From: Rhizobium sp. AAP43
GTDB lineage: Bacteria > Pseudomonadota > Alphaproteobacteria > Rhizobiales > Rhizobiaceae
Direction: 5' to 3'
Length of the DNA stretch: 64,000 nt
NCBI RefSeq assembly: GCF_001296045.1
Contig: NZ_LJHS01000019.1
Span: forward strand, 169,283-233,282
Shown: in pieces, positions 46,899 through 55,948 of the stretch
How the letters are laid out: every line of letters starts with the position of its first letter
Position numbering within the stretch: the stretch's first letter is position 1
The notes under the pieces: generated by a model
Database searches by the model: none
What the model saw: the letters and a program-made list of their open reading frames with translations, nothing else
What the model was told of the DNA's origin: nothing
Program-made: the position numbers and the translations under genes

Positions 46899-48287
46899 AT
46901 GGCACTCCGCACAGAAACTGATACTTTCGGCCCTATAGAGGTTGTTGCCGACCGCTATTGGGGTGCACAGGCCGAGCGTTCACTCGGCAACTTCAAGATC
47001 GGCTGGGAAAAGCAGCCCCTGCCAGTGGTGCGGGCGCTCGGCATCGTCAAGCAAGCAGCGGCGCGCGCGAACATGGCACTCGGCAAGCTGCCAGACGATA
47101 TCGGCAACGCGATTATCGCAGCCGCCCAGGAGGTGATCGACGGCAAGCTCGACGCCCACTTCCCGCTGGTCGTCTGGCAGACGGGATCTGGCACGCAGTC
47201 GAACATGAATGCCAATGAAGTCATCTCGAACCGCGCAATCGAGATGCTGGGTGGAGAGATGGGCTCGAAAAAGCCCGTCCATCCCAACGACCACGTCAAC
47301 ATGAGCCAGTCGTCGAACGACACCTATCCGACGGCCATGCACATCGCCTCGGCCGAGCACATCGTCCACCACCTTCTGCCGGCCCTGAAACATCTTCACG
47401 CTGCCCTTGATGCCAAGGCGCGCGATTTTGCGCATATCATCAAGATTGGCCGCACGCACACGCAGGACGCAACGCCGCTGACCCTCGGCCAGGAATTCTC
47501 CGGTTACGCAGCCCAGGTCGCATCCTCGATCAAGCGGATCGAACTCACCCTCCCCGGCCTTTATGAGCTTGCCCAAGGCGGAACGGCTGTCGGCACGGGA
47601 CTGAACGCGCCGATTGGCTTTGCCGAAAAGGTAGCCGAGGAGATCGCAGCCATCACCCACCTGCCCTTCGTGACCGCACCGAACAAGTTCGAGGCGCTGG
47701 CAGCCCACGATGCGATGGTCTTTTCTCATGGCGCCATCAACGCGGCTGCGGCTGCCCTGTTCAAGATCGCAAACGACATCCGCTTCCTCGGCTCCGGGCC
47801 CCGCGCCGGCCTCGGAGAACTGGCACTGCCCGAAAACGAACCGGGCTCCTCCATCATGCCGGGAAAGGTCAATCCGACCCAGTCCGAAGCCCTGACCCAG
47901 GTCTGCGCCCATATCTTCGGCAACAACGCCGCGATCACCTTTGCAGGCAGCCAAGGCCACTTCGAACTCAACGTCTTCAATCCGATGATGGCTTATAATT
48001 TCCTTCAGTCGGTCCAGTTGCTCGGAGACGCCGCGATGTCCTTCACCGACAACTGCGTCGTCGGCATCGAGGCCCGGGAGGACAACATCGCCCGAGGCGT
48101 CGAGAATTCTCTGATGCTGGTGACGGCGCTGAACGCGCGACTGGGGTATGACACCTGCGCAAAGATCGCCAAGACCGCACATCGCAACGGCACGACACTG
48201 CGCGAAGAAGCTGTCGGCGGCGGCTATCTGACCAATGAAGAATTCGACGAATTTGTGCGTCCGGAGCTGATGATCGGACCTCGATGA
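46899..48287 (+). CDS. fumC: Fumarate hydratase class II
   Basis: A 462-residue oxygen-stable fumarase of the TCA cycle. Diagnostic blocks are [13 protein letters not shown] near residue 105, the catalytic [14 protein letters not shown] near 128, [20 protein letters not shown] near 187, and the signature [16 protein letters not shown] near 321. AAGGA nine bases upstream supports ATG at 46899. It is 1.1 kb from a class I fumarase gene. Confidence 0.97.
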   Translation: MALRTETDTFGPIEVVADRYWGAQAERSLGNFKIGWEKQPLPVVRALGIVKQAAARANMALGKLPDDIGNAIIAAAQEVIDGKLDAHFPLVVWQTGSGTQSNMNANEVISNRAIEMLGGEMGSKKPVHPNDHVNMSQSSNDTYPTAMHIASAEHIVHHLLPALKHLHAALDAKARDFAHIIKIGRTHTQDATPLTLGQEFSGYAAQVASSIKRIELTLPGLYELAQGGTAVGTGLNAPIGFAEKVAEEIAAITHLPFVTAPNKFEALAAHDAMVFSHGAINAAAAALFKIANDIRFLGSGPRAGLGELALPENEPGSSIMPGKVNPTQSEALTQVCAHIFGNNAAITFAGSQGHFELNVFNPMMAYNFLQSVQLLGDAAMSFTDNCVVGIEAREDNIARGVENSLMLVTALNARLGYDTCAKIAKTAHRNGTTLREEAVGGGYLTNEEFDEFVRPELMIGPR

Positions 48288-48305
48288 CATCATTCATCAG
48301 CAACA

Positions 48306-48327
48306 CGGCGCGGCATCTGCCGCGCCG
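48306..48327. terminator. GC-rich hairpin between fumC and GGDEF gene
   Basis: Perfect ten-base stem CGGCGCGGCA / TGCCGCGCCG with a 2-base loop between convergent genes. No U-run follows, so termination would be atypical. Confidence 0.5.
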
Positions 48328-48336
48328 CAGATACTA

Positions 48337-49209
48337 TTAGACCTCCAGCGCTTCAAGGCCGGTACGATTGGTGTCCTTGGCCCGGAATAGCGCCATGTCT
48401 GCTTTGTGGATCAGATCAGCAATCGCGTCTCCTGGACCGCGCACTGAAAGGCCGAAGGTGACCCGCATATCGCCACGCTCCAGAGGCCCGACCTCCAGAC
48501 GGTCGACCGCGAGGCGGATGCGCTCACAAATCGACAAGACTTCCGCCGGCATATCTCCCGGAAACAGCAAAACGAAAGTCTTGCCGGACATGCGCGCTGC
48601 GATATGGCGCTCCTGCAACAACTGCCTGACGATATCACCCACTGCAACAAGGGCCAGGTCACCCGTTTCACGCCCATGGATGTTTTTCACGACATCCATT
48701 TCTTCAAGCTCGAACACGACAACGGTCACGGGCGCTGCTGAACCCGACAGACGTGTCAGTCGATCGACCTGAACACTGTAAGCAGCGCTGCCGTTCAGCA
48801 GCCCGGTCAGCGGATCAAGTGCGGCCTTGCCCTCCACGCGCTCGGCCAGTGCGGTGATCTCGCCAACCATACCGCAGACGGCCCGCGTCACGACGGCAAT
48901 CTCGTCATCGCCGCGCTTGTCGAGCATTTCATCGGCAAAGCTGCCGTTGATCCGATAGGTCGTGATAACAGCTGCAAGCTTGCGCAGCGGCGCCGTCAGC
49001 AACCACATGCCGCCGATACATGACAGCGTTCCGGCAAGCGTTGCGAACAGAACGGCAAGGACCAGAGCCGTTCCGCCGGGTTCCGAGACCGACTGAAACG
49101 TGATCAGCAAGGCGATCAGGGGCAGGTGGATGCAGACAAAACTGATCATGAAGATCCGGGCCACGATCGAGTGATACCACTTCCGCCGGCGTTTCCTGTC
49201 GGATGTCAT
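48337..49209 (-). CDS. Degenerate GGDEF-domain membrane protein
   Basis: A 290-residue protein with two membrane segments (residues about 15-65, FMISFVCIHLPLIALLITF and LVLAVLFATLAGTLSCIGGMWLL), a HAMP-like linker (LTAPLRKLAAVITTYRINGSF), and a C-terminal GGDEF domain. The active-site motif is replaced by SGKTF (ARMSGKTFVLLFPG), so diguanylate cyclase activity is unlikely. The domain retains DPLTGLLN and DMALFRAK. It may act as a c-di-GMP- or GTP-responsive module or a scaffold. ATG at 49209 (MTSDRKRRRK) is preferred over an upstream start at 49281. Confidence 0.85.
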   Translation of the reverse strand: MTSDRKRRRKWYHSIVARIFMISFVCIHLPLIALLITFQSVSEPGGTALVLAVLFATLAGTLSCIGGMWLLTAPLRKLAAVITTYRINGSFADEMLDKRGDDEIAVVTRAVCGMVGEITALAERVEGKAALDPLTGLLNGSAAYSVQVDRLTRLSGSAAPVTVVVFELEEMDVVKNIHGRETGDLALVAVGDIVRQLLQERHIAARMSGKTFVLLFPGDMPAEVLSICERIRLAVDRLEVGPLERGDMRVTFGLSVRGPGDAIADLIHKADMALFRAKDTNRTGLEALEV

Positions 49210-49372
49210 TTTTGCTCCCTGAGCGCTGCAATATTCATAAAGAAACATATCGTTTGTGGAGAAATTCGCACAAGAATACAACCCGACGCCCCCAGCTTTC
49301 GGTGCATTGAAATATTAAGCGCTTGCCCTTAAACCACCGAGCTTTCCAGCCCTTGCCGCGAAAGGCCCCGTG

Positions 49373-50980
49373 ATGGCAGACGATCTGTTTCCCCTTGGTG
49401 AAGACAACACTCCCTATCGCAAGATTACCTCCGACCATGTGTCGGTCGAGACTTTCAAGGGTGAGGAGATCCTGACCGTGGAACCGGAGGGCTTGAGGCT
49501 CCTGGCCGAAACTGCGCTCTCGGACATCAACCATCTTCTTCGTCCTGGCCACCTGAAACAACTGGCCGCAATCCTCGAAGACCCAGAAGCGACCGACAAC
49601 GACCGCTTCGTCGCCTACGATCTGCTGAAGAATGCAAACATCGCGGCAGGTGGCATCCTGCCGATGTGCCAGGACACAGGTACGGCAATCGTCATGGGCA
49701 AGAAGGGCCGCAAGGTCTGGACCGATGGCGGTGACTATGAAGCCCTGGCGGCGGGCGTGCGCGATGCCTATGAGCGTCGGAACCTGCGCTATTCACAGCT
49801 CGCACCGATCAAGATGTTCGAGGAAAAAAACACCAAAACGAACCTGCCAGCGCAGATCGACCTCTATGAAGAAGGCGAAGACGCCTACAAGTTCTTGTTC
49901 ATGGCGAAGGGCGGCGGGTCTGCCAACAAGACATTCCTTTATCAGGGGACGCCATCGCTCCTGACCCACGACCGCATGATCGACTTCCTCAAGGAGAAGA
50001 TCCTCACGCTAGGGACGGCAGCCTGTCCGCCCTACCATCTGGCGATCGTGATCGGTGGGCTTTCCGCCGAAATGACGCTGAAGACCGTCAAGCTCGCTTC
50101 GGCGCGCTACCTCGACAATCTGCCGACTGAGGGCTCAGAGACCGGCCACGCCTTCCGCGACCTGGAAATGGAAAAAGAAATCCACAAGCTGACCCAGTCG
50201 CTCGGGGTCGGCGCTCAGTTCGGTGGCAAGTATTTCTGTCACGACGTGCGTGTCATCCGCCTGCCCCGCCACGGCGCATCGCTACCGATCGGCCTCGGCG
50301 TCAGCTGTTCCGCCGACCGCCAGGCGAAGGGCAAGATCACGCGTGACGGCATCTTCATCGAACAGCTCGAAACCGATCCGTCGAAATACATGCCGGAAAT
50401 CGACGAAAGCGCCCTTTCCTCTTCCGTCGTCAAGATCGACCTGAACCAGCCGATGGCCGCGATCCTGAGCGAACTCAGCAAGCATCCGGTCAAGACACGG
50501 CTCTCGCTGACAGGAACAATCATCGTCGCGCGCGACCTCGCCCACTCCAAGATCCGCGAACGACTGGAAAAGGGCGAAGGCATGCCCGACTACATGAAGA
50601 ACCATCCGGTCTATTATGCCGGTCCAGCCAAGACGCCGACCGGTTACGCCTCAGGCTCCTTCGGGCCGACAACCGCCGGCCGCATGGACAGCTATGTCGA
50701 CCAGTTCCAGTCCTTCGGCGGTTCCATGGTGATGTTGGCGAAAGGGAATCGCTCGCGCGCCGTGCGCGAAGCCTGCAAGACCCATGGCGGCTTTTATCTC
50801 GGCTCCATCGGTGGCCCTGCGGCGCGCCTCGCCCAGGACTGCATCAGACATGTCGACGTGCTCGAATATCCGGAGCTCGGTATGGAAGCTGTCTGGAAGA
50901 TCGAGGTCGAAGACTTCCCCGCCTTTATCGTCACCGACGACAAGGGCAACGACTTTTTCCAGGAGTTTAACCTCGGCTAA
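49373..50980 (+). CDS. Fumarate hydratase class I (iron-sulfur)
   Basis: A 535-residue class I fumarase that holds a [4Fe-4S] cluster. Recognisable blocks are [16 protein letters not shown] near residue 99, [17 protein letters not shown] near 215, the central [39 protein letters not shown], and the C-terminal beta-domain with [51 protein letters not shown] and [24 protein letters not shown]. Conserved Cys lie in PMCQ, AACPP and VSCSA. ATG at 49373 is preferred to GTG at 49370. Confidence 0.95.
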   Translation: MADDLFPLGEDNTPYRKITSDHVSVETFKGEEILTVEPEGLRLLAETALSDINHLLRPGHLKQLAAILEDPEATDNDRFVAYDLLKNANIAAGGILPMCQDTGTAIVMGKKGRKVWTDGGDYEALAAGVRDAYERRNLRYSQLAPIKMFEEKNTKTNLPAQIDLYEEGEDAYKFLFMAKGGGSANKTFLYQGTPSLLTHDRMIDFLKEKILTLGTAACPPYHLAIVIGGLSAEMTLKTVKLASARYLDNLPTEGSETGHAFRDLEMEKEIHKLTQSLGVGAQFGGKYFCHDVRVIRLPRHGASLPIGLGVSCSADRQAKGKITRDGIFIEQLETDPSKYMPEIDESALSSSVVKIDLNQPMAAILSELSKHPVKTRLSLTGTIIVARDLAHSKIRERLEKGEGMPDYMKNHPVYYAGPAKTPTGYASGSFGPTTAGRMDSYVDQFQSFGGSMVMLAKGNRSRAVREACKTHGGFYLGSIGGPAARLAQDCIRHVDVLEYPELGMEAVWKIEVEDFPAFIVTDDKGNDFFQEFNLG

Positions 50981-51171
50981 CGTCAGGCCGGCGCCGCCAT
51001 GGTGGCGCAATTGGATTTTTCATGAAAAGAAGGGCTTGGGGCGCCACCTCAAGCCCTCGCCAATTTTGCACCAGTGACATATCGTTGCCCGGCCATTAAT
51101 TCTTTACCAAGAATTTTACGCTACTGAATCTGGAGCCTTGAAAAAGGGGCGACGAGATTGGAGCTTGCCGA

Positions 51172-52233
51172 ATGACGACGGCACAACCGCCAAAGATCCA
51201 GACACCGGACGTTTCGGCGCAGATTGCCTTTGCCATGCGCTCCATGGGCGTCGCTCCAATTCCGCGCAACTATGAACTCTTCTATGAGGCCTATATCGGC
51301 TCCAATCCCGCGCTGACCCGGGACCTGGTATCACTGGGAAGCCGCGCGACACAGGACGAGATCGATCAGCTGCGCGAACAGCATTTCGGCAATCAGCAGG
51401 AAAAGATCGAAAGCGCGCACGGCAAGCTGATCGGTGAACTGGAAGCACTGCTTCGGCTTTTGCGCCAGGAACAATCCTCGCTCGAAAGCTACAATCGCCT
51501 CCTCGGCGAAACCTACAGCCGCATCAGCTCGAAGAATTCCAACAGCACCGACATCTTGCGCAACGCCATAGCCGTGCTGAGCGAAGCGACGGGCAACACC
51601 ATGGCGCATGGCGAGCAGACCGTGGAGCAGATGTCGCAACGCTCCCAGGAAATGGATGAGGTTCGCCGCGAACTCGACGAATACAAGCGGATCGCCAACA
51701 CCGATTCACTCACACGACTTTCCAACCGCCGCGCCTTCGACGAGAAGCTCGCTTCCGTCTACGCAAGCGGAGAGCGACCTTTGGCAGCCTTGCTTCTGGC
51801 CGACATTGACCACTTCAAGAAGGTCAACGATCTCTATGGTCACCCGGTCGGCGACAAAATCCTGGCAACCGTGGCGACGATCATTCGCAGCAATGTTCGC
51901 AAGGAATCTTTCGTCGCTCGCACGGGCGGCGAAGAATTTGCCGTAATCATCGAAGGCTATACCGCCGAAGAAGTGCACCAGATGGCCGAGAAGATCAGGC
52001 TGGCGCTGGAAAGCACGCCGTTCAAGAACTCAAAGACAGGCGTCAATTACGGCCCGATCACACTGTCGCTCGGCTACTCCATGGCAGCCGAATCCGAGGA
52101 TGCAGGTGAGCTCTATTCAAAGGCCGATACCGCTCTCTATTGTGCCAAGAACAATGGCCGCAACCGGACCTTTGGCTTTGAGGACGGCATGAAAAAGGAC
52201 TTCACCAAGAGCTGGCTGCTTTACAAGCGCTGA
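51172..52233 (+). CDS. GGDEF-domain diguanylate cyclase
   Basis: A 353-residue soluble protein. The N-terminal half is helical and probably a coiled-coil regulatory region (residues 40-180). The GGDEF domain has RIANTDSLTRLSNRRAFDEKLA, LLLADIDHFKKVNDLYGHPVGDKILA and the active site ARTGGEEFAVIIEG near residue 248. The upstream inhibitory I-site RxxD reads RKES, so product inhibition is probably lost. It should make c-di-GMP from two GTP. ATG at 51172. Confidence 0.93.
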   Translation: MTTAQPPKIQTPDVSAQIAFAMRSMGVAPIPRNYELFYEAYIGSNPALTRDLVSLGSRATQDEIDQLREQHFGNQQEKIESAHGKLIGELEALLRLLRQEQSSLESYNRLLGETYSRISSKNSNSTDILRNAIAVLSEATGNTMAHGEQTVEQMSQRSQEMDEVRRELDEYKRIANTDSLTRLSNRRAFDEKLASVYASGERPLAALLLADIDHFKKVNDLYGHPVGDKILATVATIIRSNVRKESFVARTGGEEFAVIIEGYTAEEVHQMAEKIRLALESTPFKNSKTGVNYGPITLSLGYSMAAESEDAGELYSKADTALYCAKNNGRNRTFGFEDGMKKDFTKSWLLYKR

Positions 52234-52255
52234 GCTGCACCTTCCAGCGCGCCCG

Positions 52256-52864
52256 TCACCACATGGTCTTCGAAGCTCTTGCTGGCCATTCGCGATCATA
52301 GGTCTCCTGATCGAAATCAGCCTTCGCCGCCTTCAACATCTCGCCGGGTGTCGGCAGGCTGGCAGCTGCCACATGTGCCTCGGCGTTCCAGAGCCCGGCA
52401 CGCATGACGGCACGAGCGCACTGGAAATAAACCTCATCGATCGAAACCAGGATGACGCTGCGAGGATGACGTCCATCCATCATGAAGCTCGCAAGTAGAC
52501 CAGGCTCAACCGAGACCTCGGCCCGTCCATTCACACGCATCACGCTTGCCGAACCTGGAATGAGAAACATCAGCGCCACCCGCGGATCGCGAACGACATT
52601 GATGAGCGAATCGATCCGGTTGTTGCCACGCCAATCGGGTAGTGCCAACTCGCGATCACTCTCGATCCTGACGACAGACCCAGCGTCGCCGCGCGGCGAA
52701 CAATCGAGCCCTTCAGGCCCAACGGTTGCCAGGGCGACAAAGGGCGACGCCTCGATCATCTGGCGATAAGGCGCCGTGAGGCTATGCGTGACCTTGGCAG
52801 TCGACGCCTCGGTGACATCGCCATAATAGGCCTTCAACTGATCGACGTCGCGAATAATGGTCAT
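52256..52864 (-). CDS. PPOX-class FMN-binding oxidase-like protein (MSMEG_1061-type)
   Basis: A 202-residue pyridoxamine 5'-phosphate oxidase-like split-barrel. FATVGPEG-type core VALATVGPEGLDCSPRGDAGSVVRI near residue 45, LPDWRGNNRIDSLINVVRDPRVALMFLIPG near 80, and VYFQCARAVMRAGLW near 148 match the MSMEG_1061-type branch. These proteins bind flavin or F420/heme cofactors and act in redox or detoxification; the substrate is unknown. ATG at 52864. Confidence 0.85.
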   Translation of the reverse strand: MTIIRDVDQLKAYYGDVTEASTAKVTHSLTAPYRQMIEASPFVALATVGPEGLDCSPRGDAGSVVRIESDRELALPDWRGNNRIDSLINVVRDPRVALMFLIPGSASVMRVNGRAEVSVEPGLLASFMMDGRHPRSVILVSIDEVYFQCARAVMRAGLWNAEAHVAAASLPTPGEMLKAAKADFDQETYDREWPARASKTMW

Positions 52865-52922
52865 GCCGTCTTCCCTTCCAAGCCCTTGGTATTTCTCGAC
52901 TTAGGCACGGGATGTGACAGAG

Positions 52923-53849
52923 TCACGACGATGCCCGCCGCACACTCTCGTGCGGAGGCATTTCACGCAACAGGAAATCTCCGACAGCCGAAATCACCTC
53001 GGCGGCACTGACAATACGGCGATGCCCGTGGCCATTGGCCCAAAGATGTCGGACATGGGGAGATACCCCGATATAGCGCTGCGCATGACCGACATGCACT
53101 TCCTTGTCGTCCTCGGCATGGACGACAAGAAGCGGCCGATCGATACGGCGCGCAACTGCGACACCATCAAGTTCATCAACGCTGCATCCGACAAGATCGA
53201 AGGCACGCGAGCGCATGGCAGCGATGCTGGTACGCCCGAGCCCGACGCTTTTGGCAAAACCATTGAACACGTCCGCCATGCTCGATGGCGACCCGATCAG
53301 GGCAATGCGCCTTGCCTTTAGCGTGCCGATATCAGCAAACACGCCCCCGGCTGCCATCATCACGGCAGCACCGCCAAAGGAATGCCCGACGACACCGTCA
53401 AAAGCGCCGAATTGCCGTTCAGCCGCAAGGATCGCCTCCGTCGCGATACGCAGATCGAGTCGCCGGCCACTGGACGCACCATGCCCCGGAAGATCGAGCA
53501 GAACCACATCCGCACCTGCCTGGCGCAGTCCGACCGCCAATGCAGAAAGATATTCCGCACGCGAGCCCCAACCGTGAACCACGAGAACCCGCGCAGGCGA
53601 CGGATCCCCCGATGATTGCGGCCAGTGGTGCATCGCTGCCATCCCCTTCGACAAGGCGAGCTTCGTTACGATCGCGCCGCGAAGACGTTCCCGCCCGACG
53701 TCAAACGCCTCCCGCGCCTTTGAGCCCTTCGGCCTGCGCGACGGTGTCAGGCAAAAAAGCTCGAAGGCCAGCCGACCGGAGACCGCCGGCGCCATGCGTT
53801 CAAGCTGCGAAAGCGTCAGACGGGTGACCTTGTGAGCCAGAGATGCCAT
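52923..53849 (-). CDS. Alpha/beta hydrolase
   Basis: A 308-residue alpha/beta hydrolase. The oxyanion region is VLVVHGWGSRAEYL, the nucleophile elbow GHSFGG holds the Ser, and HAEDDKEV and the final GHGHRRI supply acid and His of the triad. The start at ATG 53849 (MASLAHKV) lies 20 bp from the shared operator; a longer frame to 54029 would run into the MarR gene and is rejected. It is probably repressed by the divergent MarR protein. Confidence 0.86.
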   Translation of the reverse strand: MASLAHKVTRLTLSQLERMAPAVSGRLAFELFCLTPSRRPKGSKAREAFDVGRERLRGAIVTKLALSKGMAAMHHWPQSSGDPSPARVLVVHGWGSRAEYLSALAVGLRQAGADVVLLDLPGHGASSGRRLDLRIATEAILAAERQFGAFDGVVGHSFGGAAVMMAAGGVFADIGTLKARRIALIGSPSSMADVFNGFAKSVGLGRTSIAAMRSRAFDLVGCSVDELDGVAVARRIDRPLLVVHAEDDKEVHVGHAQRYIGVSPHVRHLWANGHGHRRIVSAAEVISAVGDFLLREMPPHESVRRASS

Positions 53850-53868
53850 AGTGAGAATCCCACATAAA

Positions 53869-53884
53869 TGTTCAATGATGAACA
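53869..53884. promoter_or_regulatory. MarR-type operator palindrome
   Basis: TGTTCA-ATGA-TGAACA is a perfect 6-4-6 inverted repeat in the 48-bp gap between the divergent hydrolase gene and the MarR gene. Its centre is about 21 bp upstream of the marR ATG and 27 bp upstream of the hydrolase ATG, where it would block both promoters. Confidence 0.7.
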
Positions 53885-53897
53885 ATAAAGAACGAGA

Positions 53898-54371
53898 ATG
53901 ACGAAAAATCAAGCCTTCCCTTGGGATCATCCGCGATTTCGCAGCTGGATTGCGGTTGGCCGGGCCTGTCAGTTGATGCAGCAGACGCTGGCGCGAGCGC
54001 TGAGCCCCCTCGACCTCAAGCCCCCCCATCTCGACATTCTGGTCAATCTCTATCGCTTCGAAGGCATTTCGCAGCAGGAACTGGCCCGAAAGCTCTTGGT
54101 CGGTCGCTCGAACATGAGCATGCTCTTGCCGCAGATGGAAAAGCGCGAGCTGCTTGAACGACGCCCCGATCAGAAGGACAAGCGCATCTTGCGGTTATAC
54201 CTGACCCCGGCCGGCAGAGCACTGACCGAGAAAGCAATGCATATCCAGACAGACCTGATCGAGCGGACACTCTCCGTCACACCGGTCGAGGACTGCAGCA
54301 TGATCGCCGACCACATGGATCGCCTGATCCAGCGGATGCTCGCTTCGGATGGTGATGTGGTATCGGACTGA
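53898..54371 (+). CDS. MarR-family transcriptional regulator
   Basis: A 157-residue winged-helix repressor. The DNA-binding part is ISQQELARKLLVGRSNMSMLLPQMEKRELLERRPDQKDKRILRLYLTPAGRALTEKA, about residues 60-120, with the wing at RPDQKDKRILRLYL. It likely represses its own gene and the divergent hydrolase gene through the palindrome between them. The ligand is unknown. Confidence 0.92.
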   Translation: MTKNQAFPWDHPRFRSWIAVGRACQLMQQTLARALSPLDLKPPHLDILVNLYRFEGISQQELARKLLVGRSNMSMLLPQMEKRELLERRPDQKDKRILRLYLTPAGRALTEKAMHIQTDLIERTLSVTPVEDCSMIADHMDRLIQRMLASDGDVVSD

Positions 54372-54376
54372 AACCG

Positions 54377-54739
54377 TCAGCGGGGATCCCGGCTGAGGCC
54401 CTTTTGGGCAAGATCGCGCTCATAATCGGCAAACTGGCTTTCGCCGCTTGTACCGAGTTCGCGAAGATAGACCCAGGTAAAGATGCCGGTATCATGGCCG
54501 TCATCGAAGGCGATCCGGACCGCATAGTTTCCGGTCGGCACCATCGCCCTGATGGCAACATGGCGTTTACCCGGCACTGTCACTTTCTGACCAGGCCCAT
54601 GTCCCTGAACTTCAGCAGAGGGAGACAGCACGCGCAGCATTTCCGCCGGCAGGGATATGGCGATGCCGTCGTTGAAGCTGACCGTCAGCAACCTGCGGTC
54701 CTTGGAAACCTTCAATTCGGTGGGCCAGAGATCGTTCAC
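54377..54739 (-). CDS. DUF971 domain protein
   Basis: A 120-residue protein with a DUF971 (GBBH-like N-terminal) fold: WPTELKVSKDRRLLTVSFNDGIAISLPAEMLRVLSPSAEV and NYAVRIAFDDGHDTGIFTWVYLREL. DUF971 is found in gamma-butyrobetaine dioxygenase N-termini and in Fe-S assembly-associated proteins. Its role alone is not clear. ATG at 54739. It converges with marR, with 5 bp between stops. Confidence 0.85.
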   Translation of the reverse strand: MNDLWPTELKVSKDRRLLTVSFNDGIAISLPAEMLRVLSPSAEVQGHGPGQKVTVPGKRHVAIRAMVPTGNYAVRIAFDDGHDTGIFTWVYLRELGTSGESQFADYERDLAQKGLSRDPR

Positions 54740-54877
54740 GGCACGTCCTTTCAGTTGCCTCAGGCGCGACAGTTAGGGTCAAGCCTCAGTGCGCGCAAGC
54801 CTAATTCACAGCGATTGATGCGCAAAGCTTGACGCTCTGCCGAGCAAGCTCCACATTGAAGAAAAGGGAGAGAAACC

Positions 54878-55924
54878 TTGGACCAGACACCCGGCGCCTG
54901 GAGTGCCGCGACAGCACTTGCCAATGTCAAAGCACCCATGATCGATCCATTTGGCCGATCCGTCAGCTACCTGCGCGTTTCGGTCACCGACCGCTGTGAT
55001 TTTCGCTGCACCTATTGCATGTCCGAAAACATGACCTTCTTGCCGAAGAAGGATCTGTTGACGCTGGAAGAGCTCGATCGTCTCTGTTCGGCCTTCATTA
55101 CGAAGGGCGTGCGCCGGCTTCGCCTGACCGGCGGCGAGCCGCTCGTGCGCAAGAACATCATGCATCTCATCAGGGGCCTCTCCCGTCACCTGGGAGCAGG
55201 ACTTGATGAATTGACGCTGACGACCAACGGCTCCCAGCTTGCCCGCCATGCGGAGGAACTGGCGGCTTGCGGGGTGAAGCGGATCAATGTGTCGATTGAT
55301 ACGCTCGACCCTGACAAGTTTCGCCAGATCACACGCTGGGGCGACATTGAACGGGTCATGGAGGGCATTCGGGCTGCCCAAGCCGCTGGGATCTCGATCA
55401 AGCTCAACGCGGTTGCACTCAAAGATTTCAACGAAACCGAGATTCCCGATCTTATCAGCTTCGCCCATGGAGAGGGCATGGAACTGACCCTGATCGAAAC
55501 CATGCCAATGGGCGAGATCAGTGAGGACAGGACGGACCGTTACCTGCCGCTGTCACAGGTCCGCAGAGAACTCGAAAATCGTTTCACCCTGACCGATATC
55601 CCATTCCGGACCGGTGGACCGGCCCGCTATGTCGAGGTCAAGGAAACGGGTGGGCGGCTCGGCTTCATCACACCCCTCACCCATAACTTCTGCGAGAGCT
55701 GCAATCGCGTACGCCTTACCTGTACTGGCACGCTGTACATGTGTCTTGGCCATGACGATGCAGCCGACCTGCGCACGGCGTTGCGGGCTTCGGATGATGA
55801 CGGCTACTTGTCGGCTGCCATCGACGAGGCCATTTCGCGCAAGCCGAAGGGCCACGACTTTATCATTGATCGCCGCCAGCAGCGGCCAGCTGTCAGCCGC
55901 CACATGAGTGTCACGGGCGGCTGA
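54878..55924 (+). CDS. moaA: GTP 3',8-cyclase MoaA
   Basis: A 348-residue radical SAM enzyme starting molybdenum-cofactor synthesis from GTP. The N-terminal cluster is [13 protein letters not shown] (Cys-x3-Cys-x2-Cys near residue 35), LTGGEPLVR follows, and the C-terminal second cluster is [19 protein letters not shown] with its Cys-x2-Cys-x13-Cys spacing. TTG at 54878 with GGGAG seven bases upstream is the start. It is single and divergent from the DUF971 gene; other moa genes are not in the window. Confidence 0.96.
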   Translation: MDQTPGAWSAATALANVKAPMIDPFGRSVSYLRVSVTDRCDFRCTYCMSENMTFLPKKDLLTLEELDRLCSAFITKGVRRLRLTGGEPLVRKNIMHLIRGLSRHLGAGLDELTLTTNGSQLARHAEELAACGVKRINVSIDTLDPDKFRQITRWGDIERVMEGIRAAQAAGISIKLNAVALKDFNETEIPDLISFAHGEGMELTLIETMPMGEISEDRTDRYLPLSQVRRELENRFTLTDIPFRTGGPARYVEVKETGGRLGFITPLTHNFCESCNRVRLTCTGTLYMCLGHDDAADLRTALRASDDDGYLSAAIDEAISRKPKGHDFIIDRRQQRPAVSRHMSVTGG

Positions 55925-55948
55925 CCAAAGTTTCAAGGGTCGGCCGTC

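Noticed and set aside
46980..48293. 437-codon minus-strand frame opposite fumC
   Set aside because: fumC on the plus strand carries all class II fumarase signatures; the antisense frame has no recognisable motif.
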